64,000 nt of DNA from Flavobacterium sp. SUN046 (lineage in GTDB: Bacteria > Bacteroidota > Bacteroidia > Flavobacteriales > Flavobacteriaceae): contig NZ_JAPQNT010000003.1 in NCBI RefSeq assembly GCF_028867965.1, forward strand, positions 245,732-309,731, written 5' to 3'. This document shows positions 9,232 to 18,148 of this stretch, one piece after another. The position numbers and the translations under genes were made by a program. The notes below the pieces were generated by a model. That model was not told where the DNA came from, did not search any database, and saw nothing but the letters and a program-made list of their open reading frames with translations. Position 1 is the first letter of the stretch; each line of letters opens with the position of its first letter.

Positions 9232-11809
9232 TTATGACAAATTTGAAAAGCAAAAATAAACCAATTAAACCTCCAACAATTGAAATCCAACATAAATAAT
9301 TTGTTGAAGTTTCACTTTCTATTGTTCCGTAATATACCATTGGAGCCCAAAAATAAGGAGATTTTTTAGTATTCGAAATATCAGAATCAGATAAAAAATC
9401 AAGTTTTGCTTTATGATTAGCATCAAAAAAAGAGCTTCCGTCTTTAATGTTCTTATAGAATTTTTCCATGAAAACAGAGGTTGTGTAATCATTAACTTTC
9501 CAAAGTGAAAATAACAGATTTTTAGCTCCAGCCATTTGAAAACCTCGAGAAATACTCATTGCGCCTTCGGCTTTGTACAGTTTTCCTAAACCTGTTTCGC
9601 AGGCGCTTAATACCACTAAATCGGGATTAATATCTAAAGTATAAAACTCTGAATATAGTATATCTTGATCATAAAACTTGATTATTGCCGGACTTTCAAT
9701 ATCGCCAGAATCAGCATGTGTTGAAAGATGAAGTATTGAATAATTTCCTGCATTTAATTTGAAATTATCAAATGTAGCCTGTGATTTACTTAAAAATTTT
9801 CCTTTAAAATTCCTTTGAATTGCTTTCATTTCATCAACCGAATAAGCCAACTCTAAATTGGAATTTTCAAATACTGGAAACACACCCAAAACCGTTTTTT
9901 TAGTATGCTGGAATGGTTTTTCGGCTAAATAAAACGAAGCAGAATTAGCATAACCCACTTTAAAATCATTCAATAAATAATGCATTTTAGCAAAATTAGT
10001 AGTTGTACTTTGCTCAGTAATTAATGCTTCAAATGGTAGAAAATTTAAGATTCCATCGGGAATAATGATGAGGTTTTTGTTAGATTTGTTAATTGGAAGT
10101 TTTAATAAATTAAAAACAGTATTTCCAATATGATTGTATTCTTTTGGGTTTTCAGTTATTGTATTTGAGTCTTTAAAATAATTTATAAACCCATAAAAAA
10201 CAGAATTATTTTTAAAAGCGTCATCAATTTTCAGCAATTTAATAGAATTATTTTCAATTGTGAAAGAATATAATTTTTCAATTCCAGCAAAATAGGAAAC
10301 TAATACAGCCTTGTCTTTTTCTAATTTAGAATAGAGGTTATTTAAGTTAATTTCAGTTTGAATTTCATTTTTATTTGACGTTTCGTTTGATTTTAAAAGC
10401 AACATTAATTCGTTTTGCTTTTTTATAGCATTGTTGATTTTATCAATGTCGGCATAGTTTAATTTTTGCTGTTCTTTGATGATAATGGTGTTCCAATCTT
10501 GCAATTGTTTTCTAATTAATTTTTCTTCTTTGGAAATTAATTTGGAACTAAATTGTTTTAAAACAGATGATTTTGTTATTTCCGAAAGTTGAAATGCTTT
10601 TTCTAAATAAAGTATTTTCTTTTCTTTTTGATATAAATTGTAATAGATTTCGATACACTTTTCAGTACGATTTCGATTCCCAATTTGATGAATGATTTTA
10701 GAATTTTCATAAACCAATAACGATTGAAAAAGTTCTTCAATATAAAAGCAAAGTTGATAACATTCCAATGCTTTTTTTGGTAGATTTTGTTGAGTGTAAA
10801 TTGCAGCTTGTAAATCTAATGCATCTAATAAAACGGTATTGGCAAATAATTTATTTTTGGATGGCAAATGGCCATCATTATCATTGTAATTGTATAGAGT
10901 ATTTTTAAAAGTATAAGTAATATAGCTTATTGCTTTGTCATAATTTTGTTGATTGAAATAAAATAAAGCATGGTCATAGTAGTTTTTCGCCATCGCAATT
11001 TGTCCCAATATTGGAGTTTTACTCAAGTAATTTTCGGCAATTTCAAAACTAGAATTTGCCATTTCATAGTTTTTGTTTTCAAAATAAATTGATGCTAAAT
11101 TTTTATAACAAGTTGCTAATGATAAAGTGTTATTCGATTGTTTTTTATAAATTTTTATTGCTTTTTCAATTTGAATTTTAGCTTTAGTAGTTTCTTTCTT
11201 GATTAGATAATTTGCGCCTAAAGTTGATGCTAAAATTGCTTTTTGAGATTCGGTTAAATTGTCATTTTTCAAAGTATCTTCCAATAATGAAATAGCTAAA
11301 TCGATTCTGCCCGAATTTTGCAAGACGTTGGTTAAATTAACCAGAGCAGACACTTTTAAATCGGTATTTCCGGATTTGTCAGCGATATAAAAGTATTGTT
11401 TGATTGTGTTTTCGGCATTGTCGTAATCGCCTATAATTGTGTAAAGATTTCCGAGCGGTTTTAGGCAATATTCTATAATATCAAAGTCCGATTTAATTTT
11501 ATTTTTATCATAAAGTTGCCATGCTTTTTCATAATTTTTTATGGCATCTTGATAGGCACCAATTTGTTTTTGATAAAATGCTTTGTTACAATTCAAATAA
11601 ATGTAGGCTAACAGCTCTGCTTTGTTTTTTGAAACTTGAATTGTTTTTGAAACACTTTTATCAAATGATTCTAATTTTTTTAAGCTCGCTTCATTTTGAT
11701 TGGCTTGAAAAGCTTCTGTCGCAACATATATTTTTTCTTCTAATGACAAATTAGTACTTTGAGAAAAGGCAAAGTTTGTAATTAGAAAAAGAAGAAATAA
11801 TTTTCGCAT
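9197..11809 (-). CDS. TPR-CHAT protein, periplasmic and membrane-anchored
   Basis: The product is 870 residues, starting at MRKLFLLFLI (the ATG at 11809) and carrying a signal peptide that ends in FAFSQ. Residues about 40-420 are tetratricopeptide-like helical repeats (for example NYDKAISYITYTF, YDNAENTIKQYF). A helical linker leads to a C-terminal CHAT domain, a caspase-like cysteine peptidase fold. The presumed catalytic pair is visible: His698 in LHLSTHADSG and Cys737 in VVLSACETGLG. GAMSISRGFQMAGAKNLLFSLWKV is the usual CHAT continuation. A single membrane helix (GGLIGLFLLFKFVI) near the C-terminus would hold the domain in the periplasm. The stop overlaps the start of the retropepsin gene. 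Activity is likely, but the target is not known. Confidence 0.85.
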   Translation of the reverse strand: MRKLFLLFLITNFAFSQSTNLSLEEKIYVATEAFQANQNEASLKKLESFDKSVSKTIQVSKNKAELLAYIYLNCNKAFYQKQIGAYQDAIKNYEKAWQLYDKNKIKSDFDIIEYCLKPLGNLYTIIGDYDNAENTIKQYFYIADKSGNTDLKVSALVNLTNVLQNSGRIDLAISLLEDTLKNDNLTESQKAILASTLGANYLIKKETTKAKIQIEKAIKIYKKQSNNTLSLATCYKNLASIYFENKNYEMANSSFEIAENYLSKTPILGQIAMAKNYYDHALFYFNQQNYDKAISYITYTFKNTLYNYNDNDGHLPSKNKLFANTVLLDALDLQAAIYTQQNLPKKALECYQLCFYIEELFQSLLVYENSKIIHQIGNRNRTEKCIEIYYNLYQKEKKILYLEKAFQLSEITKSSVLKQFSSKLISKEEKLIRKQLQDWNTIIIKEQQKLNYADIDKINNAIKKQNELMLLLKSNETSNKNEIQTEINLNNLYSKLEKDKAVLVSYFAGIEKLYSFTIENNSIKLLKIDDAFKNNSVFYGFINYFKDSNTITENPKEYNHIGNTVFNLLKLPINKSNKNLIIIPDGILNFLPFEALITEQSTTTNFAKMHYLLNDFKVGYANSASFYLAEKPFQHTKKTVLGVFPVFENSNLELAYSVDEMKAIQRNFKGKFLSKSQATFDNFKLNAGNYSILHLSTHADSGDIESPAIIKFYDQDILYSEFYTLDINPDLVVLSACETGLGKLYKAEGAMSISRGFQMAGAKNLLFSLWKVNDYTTSVFMEKFYKNIKDGSSFFDANHKAKLDFLSDSDISNTKKSPYFWAPMVYYGTIESETSTNYLCWISIVGGLIGLFLLFKFVINGRFSKNIKEK

Positions 11810-11823
11810 GGATTTTTTTATTA

Positions 11824-12005
11824 ACACAAAAGTCACAAAAGTTTTATTGTTTAGGTTTGGTTTAGCACAAAAGTCACAAAAGATTAGTCTTTAATATTTG
11901 TATCTCTTAATTTTTTTCTTTTGTGACTTTTGTGTTAAAAATTATATCAAAAGTCAAGATAGATTTATGTTTAAAATATTATTTTTTTCTTTTGTGATTT
12001 TTGTG
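11824..12005. repeat. Four copies of a CTTTTGTGACTTTTGTG repeat
   Basis: The 202-base gap between the CHAT and PKD genes carries ACACAAAAGTCACAAAAG at 11824-11841, a near copy at 11865-11881, and inverted copies CTTTTGTGACTTTTGTG at 11919-11935 and CTTTTGTGATTTTTGTG at 11989-12005. The two orientations could fold into long hairpins. No promoter could be assigned with confidence. Confidence 0.7.
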
Positions 12006-12011
12006 TTAAAA

Positions 12012-14060
12012 TTAAAACTTCCAAATAGCATAAAACTGCCAATAGTTAAAGTTTTTTTCAAAATTCATGTAGTAACGCGCTCCAAGACTTGGACCAATTC
12101 GTGCAAAACCAAAAGTAACATCTGCAAAAACACTTGTTTGTATTTTTTGAAAATTATCAGTTGTAGCTTTCGAAGAATTATTTTCTTCTAATTGCGGTAA
12201 TTCTTGACCTGGAGGCGGTGTTGCAGCATTTACACCATAATATTTTTTTGTGTTTTGGGATTCTGTTGTTTCGTTTAAAACTAATGAAACTTGCGGGCCT
12301 ACACCAAGACCAATATAATTATTGATATTATATCGAAGCGAAATTGGTACCAAATCGATGCTGTTTCTTGTGATTTTTGATTTGCTTGTAGTTTGTGTAT
12401 TCCCAAAATCATAAGGTCCAGTGCCATTGTTTGATGGAATTGCCGGATTAAAAAGAATTTGTGAAAAAGACGAAACTTGACTAGCACCAGATAAATTGAA
12501 AGTACTATAATAAATTTCTGATTGCCAATAAAAACGGTAAGATTTATAGGGTGATATTGTTAATCCAATAAAATAACCATTCGATTTTTGTTTAGTCGGA
12601 TTCTCATTATTTTGGTCTGTTATTATGTTGTTCAATTTTGTAAAATAGTTATAACCCGATTTTATTCCAATTGAAATACCTGGTTTGAATCTTGTTGTAG
12701 CATAATTCGTAATCACAGGTTCGTTTTTATCAAAGAAAATAGATGTTTTGCTTTTGGTTTTTATCTTATGAAAATCTTTACCAAATTTTAATGAGTATTT
12801 TACAAATCCTTTGGTTGAATCTTTTTCAGTCACATTTTTTTGATTGCTTCCGGGTAAATAAATATTTTTGAAAGTAAAATGAATTTGATTTTTTTTAATG
12901 ATGGTATCGATGCAACTATAAGTCACATTTTCGCCTTTGGGGCAAATCGGGCATTTGGGATAACAATCTACAATTTGCAATGTTTTTTTATCAAACATTT
13001 CAGGAATATCAGTTTCTAAACGAATCGTTCTCGCTGGACCTTCACCGTCATTTTGAAATCGGGTTTTGAAATTTGTTGTTTTAAAACGCACCAATCTATA
13101 ATTGATTAAAGTAGCATTGCTCGACATTTTATTAGGATCATGAGAAGTTACAATTTCCATTTCGAGGGTTTTCTTTTTGTGGTTTTTATAATTTCTGTCT
13201 GGAACGTAAACACCACGCATTTTTACAACAGCGCTTGTGTCTTTGAGCATTTCAGGAGTTGTTTTAAAAGTAAAAAAAACATTTCGAGTTTCTTTGGCAT
13301 CCATATTGTCAAATTCTAAAACTTTAGAATCTGTGAATAATGATTTGCTTTCGGCTAAAGTCAAATCTAAATTTTGATCGTCTTCATCTTCTTTAGAAAA
13401 TCGTAATGGCAAATAATTAGTTTCAGAAGCTATATTTTGATAAGAATTGTTTTTGTCATCGACCATTACAATTCCATTTTCTTGAATTTCTTTTTCGCCA
13501 AAATGTGTTCGGGTTTCTACTAAATCGAAGTTCTTATTTTTGAATTCTTTGTCGTTGTAAAACAGATATAATTTTCCGCTAGCAACATAATCCAATAGGT
13601 TTTCATAACTCAAAATTACAGTAATTTCATCATCTGGAACTGGCTCGCGATTGTGTAATACTTTGAACCCACCTTCGGTTTCAATGGAAGCAATTTCATC
13701 AAATTTATCATCAGTTATTTCGGTAACCGCTACAGTTTTTGGTCGCGTTGTTGGTGGTTTTCCGTTGTCGTAATTATTGGTTACTACAAGATTGACTTTG
13801 TATTCGCCTTTCTTTTTATATACTTTTTTAGGTTCTTTTGCTTTGCTATAACTTCCATCTCCAAATTCCCAAAAATAACTATAACTCGCTGGCGGCGCAC
13901 CTGCAACTTGATTTAATGGTGGTGTTTCAGGTTTTAAAGAAACTTGATTTCCCTTTTTATCATAACCAATTGTGGCTTTGCGTGTAACAGTATCTTTGAC
14001 TTTTGTTTGTGAAAAAGAAATAGAAGTCGTCAATATGAAAAGAAATAGTAATTTTTTCAT
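12012..14060 (-). CDS. PKD-domain protein with C-terminal outer-membrane barrel
   Basis: This 682-residue envelope protein uses MKKLLFLFI at 14060 as the likelier of two nearby ATGs; the signal peptide ends in SISFSQ. A PKD domain lies at about 57-100, with the hallmark YFWEFGDGS. The middle part has repeated beta-sandwich features and DPNKMSSNATLINY, similar in style to the DPND block of the T9SS protein at 6117. It also has a Cys-rich stretch (CYPKCPICPKGE). The last ~230 residues alternate polar and hydrophobic strands and end in an aromatic residue (FYAIWKF), as outer-membrane beta-barrels do. Function is unknown. It may be an outer-membrane partner of the surrounding exported proteins. 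Confidence 0.65.
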   Translation of the reverse strand: MKKLLFLFILTTSISFSQTKVKDTVTRKATIGYDKKGNQVSLKPETPPLNQVAGAPPASYSYFWEFGDGSYSKAKEPKKVYKKKGEYKVNLVVTNNYDNGKPPTTRPKTVAVTEITDDKFDEIASIETEGGFKVLHNREPVPDDEITVILSYENLLDYVASGKLYLFYNDKEFKNKNFDLVETRTHFGEKEIQENGIVMVDDKNNSYQNIASETNYLPLRFSKEDEDDQNLDLTLAESKSLFTDSKVLEFDNMDAKETRNVFFTFKTTPEMLKDTSAVVKMRGVYVPDRNYKNHKKKTLEMEIVTSHDPNKMSSNATLINYRLVRFKTTNFKTRFQNDGEGPARTIRLETDIPEMFDKKTLQIVDCYPKCPICPKGENVTYSCIDTIIKKNQIHFTFKNIYLPGSNQKNVTEKDSTKGFVKYSLKFGKDFHKIKTKSKTSIFFDKNEPVITNYATTRFKPGISIGIKSGYNYFTKLNNIITDQNNENPTKQKSNGYFIGLTISPYKSYRFYWQSEIYYSTFNLSGASQVSSFSQILFNPAIPSNNGTGPYDFGNTQTTSKSKITRNSIDLVPISLRYNINNYIGLGVGPQVSLVLNETTESQNTKKYYGVNAATPPPGQELPQLEENNSSKATTDNFQKIQTSVFADVTFGFARIGPSLGARYYMNFEKNFNYWQFYAIWKF

Positions 14061-14093
14061 AATCATTGGTTTTGGTTAGGAATTATAAAAATA

Positions 14094-14129
14094 GGAAAAA
14101 GCGATGAATTAATCACCGCTTTTAAAAAA
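14094..14129 (-). terminator. Terminator after the first lipoprotein copy
   Basis: AAAAGCGATGA pairs with TCACCGCTTTT and is followed by a T run on the minus strand. Nearly the same hairpin stands at 16132-16168 after the paralogous gene. Confidence 0.65.
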
Positions 14130-14148
14130 ACAATTAACTTAAATACTT

Positions 14149-15192
14149 TTATGGTAATGCATTTATTGCCGCCTCTAGTTGTGCTTGATTTCCTAATGTA
14201 GTTTCTGCTAATGTGAAATTATAAATATCACCCGATTGAACTGTAAAAGCTTTAATTGCATAGCGCCATTGACCGTTATCTTCTGTTACAAAAATTGCAT
14301 GGCAAACTAAACCTATTGGAATTTGTCCGTAATGTTCAGAAAATTGTTGAGTTGCAGTTAAGTATTTATCAAATTTTGCTAAACTATTTCCTTGTCCGTC
14401 ATAATGTAAATAAATTGCTGAGTTTCCTTCATTATAGCCAGATGGAACTGTGGCTAAAAGCTGTGTTCTTGGTCTTGGATCGTTATAAAATCTATCCACA
14501 TTTGTCCAACCAAAACCTGGTAATGCTGCATTGTAAGTACCTGGAGTAATTGTTCCTTGTCCGTTAACTATTACTCCTACGGCTCCAGTTGGTCCAGGAT
14601 CGGTTGCTATCCATCCAAGCATATTGGCTCCAGCTGTTGGTGCTTGCCCAGTCCAAAGTGTCATTGCTGGATTTGGCCCACCAGTTAATGTCGTTGGAAT
14701 TATTAATTGAATTGGTCCAACTGTTGTAAGTTCAACGTTTCCTTGAGTAGCTTTTAAGAAAAATTCACCTCCAGAAATTATCAATCCCATTTGACCATTG
14801 GCTTGCATTCCCATTGTTGTTTTATCAGTTGTTAGCATTTTTCCACCATCAAATACTTCGGCATATTCGATATTTACATTTCCAGTTACTGGATTTCCGT
14901 TTTTTCTTAAATTAGTACCGTTTATTTTAATAACTACACCATTAGTTGATGTAAAAGTAGTTAAGCCATTCTCGGCTACCATTGAAAAATTTTGGGTTAC
15001 ACTTGCTAAAGCAGCATTTTGAAGATTTGAAAATGCTTGAGCAGTTGGTACAATTGGTTCGTTAGCCGAGTTGTCATCATTACTGCAACTTGTTAAAGCT
15101 AAAGTTGCTAAAAATACTAATCCGATGTTTTTTAAATTTTTACTTACCAAGTAATAATTGTTTCTTTTGTTTTCTTGAATTTTTGATTTCAT
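14149..15192 (-). CDS. Lipoprotein, long paralog A
   Basis: This 347-residue predicted lipoprotein has its lipobox LALTSCS with Cys36, after an unusually long N-terminal region (about 22 residues before the hydrophobic core). The mature part has a segment INGTNLRKNGNPVTGNV followed by IEYAEVFDGGKM, which resembles the beta-sandwich repeats of Bacteroidota surface proteins. C-terminal blocks FSEHYGQIP and CHAIFVTEDNGQWRYAIKA are shared with the paralog at 16185. No known family is recognised with confidence. The promoter-like motif at 15299-15328 and two leader hairpins lie upstream, so it is a probable member of the local ECF regulon. Confidence 0.75.
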   Translation of the reverse strand: MKSKIQENKRNNYYLVSKNLKNIGLVFLATLALTSCSNDDNSANEPIVPTAQAFSNLQNAALASVTQNFSMVAENGLTTFTSTNGVVIKINGTNLRKNGNPVTGNVNIEYAEVFDGGKMLTTDKTTMGMQANGQMGLIISGGEFFLKATQGNVELTTVGPIQLIIPTTLTGGPNPAMTLWTGQAPTAGANMLGWIATDPGPTGAVGVIVNGQGTITPGTYNAALPGFGWTNVDRFYNDPRPRTQLLATVPSGYNEGNSAIYLHYDGQGNSLAKFDKYLTATQQFSEHYGQIPIGLVCHAIFVTEDNGQWRYAIKAFTVQSGDIYNFTLAETTLGNQAQLEAAINALP

Positions 15193-15209
15193 AATTTCTA
15201 GGTTTTTTG

Positions 15210-15281
15210 TTCTGAACTTGTTTCAGAATTTGTTAATTGAATCTGAAATTGATAAGCTGAATTTATTTCAATTTTTCAGAT
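15210..15281 (-). promoter_or_regulatory. Leader hairpins of lipoprotein A
   Basis: Two inverted repeats lie between the promoter-like motif and the start codon. One pairs ATCTGAAA (15241-15248) with TTTCAGAT (15274-15281), and the second pairs TTCTGAA (15210-15216) with TTCAGAA (15222-15228). The same pair of elements precedes the paralog at 17236-17298. Confidence 0.5.
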
Positions 15282-15298
15282 GTTTTGTTTTATAGTAT

Positions 15299-15328
15299 TA
15301 TATCAATTGTTAATAAAATTTGATACCC
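15299..15328 (-). promoter_or_regulatory. Putative ECF promoter motif, copy 1
   Basis: On the minus strand it reads GGGTATCAAATT, 10 bases, TTGATATA. The layout matches the copies at 16035, 17317, 18678 and 18779, with one base changed in the first block. An AT-rich TATAAAACAAAA follows, as in copies 2 and 3. Confidence 0.65.
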
Positions 15329-15365
15329 TTATTCCTGAATTTTTTTTAGAATTTTTTGATATCTA

Positions 15366-15968
15366 TTAATAGTAAGCAAAATCGATGTAAGGAATTCCTC
15401 TATTTACTAAGGGTCCACCATTTTGATAAAAGTTAGCACCGGTTATTGTCATAATTCCAAAAGATTGAGGAAAACTAATTAATGCTCCTGGTTGATTTAC
15501 TGCACGTCCAATTAGATTTGAAAAATTGTTACCAGCATTTGTTAAAAGCATTGTTCTTCTTATTGTATAAGATTGATTGGCAATAATTGGAGTAGGAGTT
15601 ATTGACACATAACTGGTGTTTGCTGATGAAAATACGTGATTTCCAGAATATACGATTGTATTAGAGTTGTTGTCTATGATTTCCATTTTATATGGAACAG
15701 CAGCTATTGCGAGTTGACTTTGATAGCCAATACTACAAATGGTTTTGTTTTGAGAAAATTGAAATGTATATTCGTGAATTTCTGTGTCAAAAGTGTTAGT
15801 GTTTTGATGACCTGGAAGAGTAACCACATTAGCATAAAGCTGATTAAAAATGGTGTTTGTAGAACTACAAGCAGGAACTGGAATCGGTGCTGGACTTGGA
15901 CTTGAGCAACTTGCAAATATTAATCCTATTACGATTAAAAGTCCGGTGTTTTTAAATGTTGTTTTCAT
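15366..15968 (-). CDS. Lipoprotein, short paralog A
   Basis: This 200-residue predicted lipoprotein has Cys21 in IFASCSS, followed by a Pro/Ser-rich tether (SPSPAPIPVPA). The body is a single all-beta-looking domain that shares ordered motifs with the protein at 17370: EYTF, KTIC.IGYQ, SYTI.RT, GR, GIM.IT..NFY, GGP and GIPYID. Function is unknown. It pairs with the long lipoprotein downstream, as its paralog does. The ECF-type motif at 16035-16064 and one leader hairpin stand upstream. Confidence 0.7.
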   Translation of the reverse strand: MKTTFKNTGLLIVIGLIFASCSSPSPAPIPVPACSSTNTIFNQLYANVVTLPGHQNTNTFDTEIHEYTFQFSQNKTICSIGYQSQLAIAAVPYKMEIIDNNSNTIVYSGNHVFSSANTSYVSITPTPIIANQSYTIRRTMLLTNAGNNFSNLIGRAVNQPGALISFPQSFGIMTITGANFYQNGGPLVNRGIPYIDFAYY

Positions 15969-15995
15969 GATTTCTATTATTTTAAAAGTTGTTTT

Positions 15996-16016
15996 AATCT
16001 GAACTCGTTTCAGATT
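15996..16016 (-). promoter_or_regulatory. Leader hairpin of short lipoprotein A
   Basis: This is a perfect inverted repeat AATCTGAA, 5 bases, TTCAGATT. Its edge is 19 bases from the TTGATATA block, the same distance as at 17278-17298. Confidence 0.55.
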
Positions 16017-16034
16017 GTTTTTGTTTTATATTAA

Positions 16035-16064
16035 TATATCAACTTCATTAATAATTTGTTACCC
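16035..16064 (-). promoter_or_regulatory. Putative ECF promoter motif, copy 2
   Basis: On the minus strand it reads GGGTAACAAATT, 10 bases, TTGATATA, then TATAAAACAAAAAC. It lies about 67 bases from the start codon of the lipoprotein at 15366-15968. Confidence 0.7.
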
Positions 16065-16131
16065 TAAATGTTTATATTATTTTTAAATTTAATCTAAAAT
16101 GTTTCACTTGTTTTTAACAATAAAAGACAAA

Positions 16132-16168
16132 ATAAAAAAGCGATGAATAAATCACCGCTTTAAAAATA
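16132..16168 (-). terminator. Terminator after lipoprotein B
   Basis: AAAGCGATGA pairs with TCACCGCTTT and is followed by a T run on the minus strand. It is a close copy of the terminator at 14094-14129, so the duplication includes the 3' end of the unit. Confidence 0.65.
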
Positions 16169-16184
16169 TTTAACTAACTACTAT

Positions 16185-17219
16185 TTAAGGTAATCCATTT
16201 ATTGCTGCCTCTAGTTGTGCTTGATTTCCTAATATAGTTTCTGAAAATGTAAAATTATAAACATCACCAGTTTGAACGGTAATAGCTTTAATTGCATATC
16301 TCCATTGGCCATTATCTTCGGTTACAAAAATTGCGTGACATTGTAATCCTACAGGAATTTGTCCGTAATGTTCAGAGAATTGTTGTGTTGCAGTTAAATA
16401 TCGATCGAATTTTGCTAATTGAGTTCCAAGTCCATCATAATGTAAATAAATGGCACAATTTGAATCATTATAACCAGTTGGTACAGTTGCAAGTAATAAA
16501 GTTTTAGGCCCAGTTACTCCAGCAAATCTATCAACGTTAGTCCATCCAAATCCAGTGAAACCTACATTGTATGAATCATTTGAACCTTGTGGTCCACCAA
16601 AATTTAACGCGCCATTTGTACCTGGAGTTGGAATCCAAGCAAGCATATTTGATGTAGCAGTTGGCGCTTGACCTGTCCAAAGTTGCATTCCAGTATCTGT
16701 TGCTGCACCGGTTAAACTCGATGGAATTTTAACTTGAATTGGTGTAACAGTTGTTAAATCAACACCGCCTTGTCTTGCTTGAATAAAGTATTCTCCACCA
16801 GATTTCATTGCTTCCATTTGTCCGCTTCCATTTAATCCCATTGTAGTTTTGTCAGCAGTTAACATTTTTCCACCATCAAAAACTTCAGCATATTCAACAG
16901 TTACAGTACCAGTTACAGGCGCTCCATTTTTTCGTAATCCTGCACCATCAATTTTTATTGTAACTCCTTTTGCCGATGTTAAAGTAGTAATACCGCTTTC
17001 TGCTGTTAAAGTAAAGTTTTGTGTTACACTGGCTAAAGCGGCATTTTGAAGATTCGAAAATGCTTGCGCTGTTGGAACAATTGGTTCGTTAGCCGAGTTG
17101 TCATCATTACTGCAACTTGTTAAAGCTAAAGTTGCTACAAATACTAATCCGATGTTTTTTAAATTTTTACTTACCAAGTAAAAATTGTTTCTTTTGTTTT
17201 CTTGAATTTTTGATTTCAT
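16185..17219 (-). CDS. Lipoprotein, long paralog B
   Basis: This 344-residue lipoprotein is a tandem duplicate of the gene at 14149-15192. The first ~60 residues are almost identical to that paralog, including the long N-terminal region and the lipobox LALTSCS with Cys36. The two also agree strongly in the C-terminal third (ATQQFSEHYGQIP, EDNGQWRYAIKA) but diverge in the middle. Upstream are two leader hairpins and an ECF-type promoter motif at 17317-17346. It is probably surface-exposed or periplasmic; its function is unknown. Confidence 0.75.
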   Translation of the reverse strand: MKSKIQENKRNNFYLVSKNLKNIGLVFVATLALTSCSNDDNSANEPIVPTAQAFSNLQNAALASVTQNFTLTAESGITTLTSAKGVTIKIDGAGLRKNGAPVTGTVTVEYAEVFDGGKMLTADKTTMGLNGSGQMEAMKSGGEYFIQARQGGVDLTTVTPIQVKIPSSLTGAATDTGMQLWTGQAPTATSNMLAWIPTPGTNGALNFGGPQGSNDSYNVGFTGFGWTNVDRFAGVTGPKTLLLATVPTGYNDSNCAIYLHYDGLGTQLAKFDRYLTATQQFSEHYGQIPVGLQCHAIFVTEDNGQWRYAIKAITVQTGDVYNFTFSETILGNQAQLEAAINGLP

Positions 17220-17235
17220 AATTTCTAGGTTTTTA

Positions 17236-17298
17236 TCTGAGTTTGTTTCAGAATGTGTTAATTGAATTTGTTAATTTAATCTGAATCCATTTCAGATT
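17236..17298 (-). promoter_or_regulatory. Leader hairpins of lipoprotein B
   Basis: A perfect AATCTGAA, 5 bases, TTCAGATT lies at 17278-17298, and a weaker TCTGA/TCAGA pair at 17236-17252. The arrangement corresponds to 15210-15281. Confidence 0.5.
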
Positions 17299-17316
17299 AT
17301 TTTTGTTTTATACTAT

Positions 17317-17346
17317 TATATCAACTGCTATTAAAATTTGTTACCC
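17317..17346 (-). promoter_or_regulatory. Putative ECF promoter motif, copy 3
   Basis: On the minus strand it reads GGGTAACAAATT, 10 bases, TTGATATA, then TATAAAACAAAAA. It directs transcription toward the lipoprotein at 16185-17219. Confidence 0.7.
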
Positions 17347-17369
17347 CAATTTTGAAAGTTTTTTTATTT

Positions 17370-18017
17370 TTATTGAAATACAATATCAATGTAGGGAATT
17401 CCATAGTTAGGAACCGGTCCACCAGTACCATAAAAGTTAGAACTAGTTATTCCCATAATACTTCCGGCTAAAGTTGCTGCAGTTGGTAATGGCCCAGAAT
17501 TGAATCGACATATTCTTCCTGTAGTATTAGAAATATTGCCTAAATAATTATTTACAGTTCTCTTTATGGTATAAGTATGTCCAGATACTAATGTTATTGG
17601 TGATCCTGTGGGTGTATAATAATCTGTAAATGCAGAATTGAAAGAACGATTTTCAGTATAAATTGGAACTGTTGTGCTTACAGAGTTTTCAAATATCGAA
17701 ATCGTATAAGGAGTAGTTGCAGATGTTAACGCGGCTTTACCTTGATACCCAATTTGACAAATAGTTTTAGTTGAAAACATGTTAAAGGTGTATTCATGCG
17801 TCACCAAATCCATAGTTGTATAATCATCATACAAAGAATTGCTTCCAAGTGTAGTAAAATAAATGTTTTGAAAATCAGTTCCCGATGTCGAGCATGAAGT
17901 TGGTACTGGAGCCGATGTTGATGGACTACAACTTGTAATTGTTAGACCTATCATAAATAATACTGCAATTTTTTTAATTTGAGATTCTAAATTAAAAGTG
18001 TTTTTTAAAAGTTTCAT
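17370..18017 (-). CDS. Lipoprotein, short paralog B
   Basis: This 215-residue predicted lipoprotein has Cys30 in TITSCSP and a Pro/Ser/Thr tether, and is homologous to the 200-residue protein at 15366. Shared landmarks in order are THEYTF, KTICQIGYQ, PY.I, TYTIKRT, GN.SN, GR, GIT..NFY.TGGP and YGIPYID. The start region AGAAATTATG matches those of its neighbours. Unlike them, it has no clear copy of the ECF-type motif directly upstream, so it may be read from the promoters in front of the 18149-18625 gene. Confidence 0.7.
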   Translation of the reverse strand: MKLLKNTFNLESQIKKIAVLFMIGLTITSCSPSTSAPVPTSCSTSGTDFQNIYFTTLGSNSLYDDYTTMDLVTHEYTFNMFSTKTICQIGYQGKAALTSATTPYTISIFENSVSTTVPIYTENRSFNSAFTDYYTPTGSPITLVSGHTYTIKRTVNNYLGNISNTTGRICRFNSGPLPTAATLAGSIMGITSSNFYGTGGPVPNYGIPYIDIVFQ

Positions 18018-18148
18018 AATTTCTATTTTTTAAAATGGATTAGAAAAGTATAGTGCAAAACTCATTCAAATTTTTTATTTGAGATACCGTCGTTTAACTA
18101 TAATTTTGTGTTTGATTAACTATTTTTTTATCCGTTGTTTAACGGTTT

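Noticed and set aside
9197..11809. TPR-CHAT protein as part of a CRISPR-associated defence complex
   Set aside because: No gRAMP/Cas7-11 gene, no Cas gene and no CRISPR array is present, and the protein has a signal peptide and a membrane anchor, which do not fit a cytoplasmic defence caspase.
11943..11950. TATATCAA upstream of the CHAT gene as a further ECF promoter
   Set aside because: Only the -10-like block is present; no GGGTAACAAATT block lies 10 bases away.
14256..14549. Plus-strand open frame inside lipoprotein A
   Set aside because: It is antisense to a clearly coding lipoprotein gene and has no homology features; the similar frame in the paralog at 16292 is a consequence of the duplication.
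17999..18148. A sixth ECF-type motif upstream of the gene at 17370
   Set aside because: GAGATACCG and a few nearby bases recall the motif, but the TTGATATA block and the 10-base spacing are missing.
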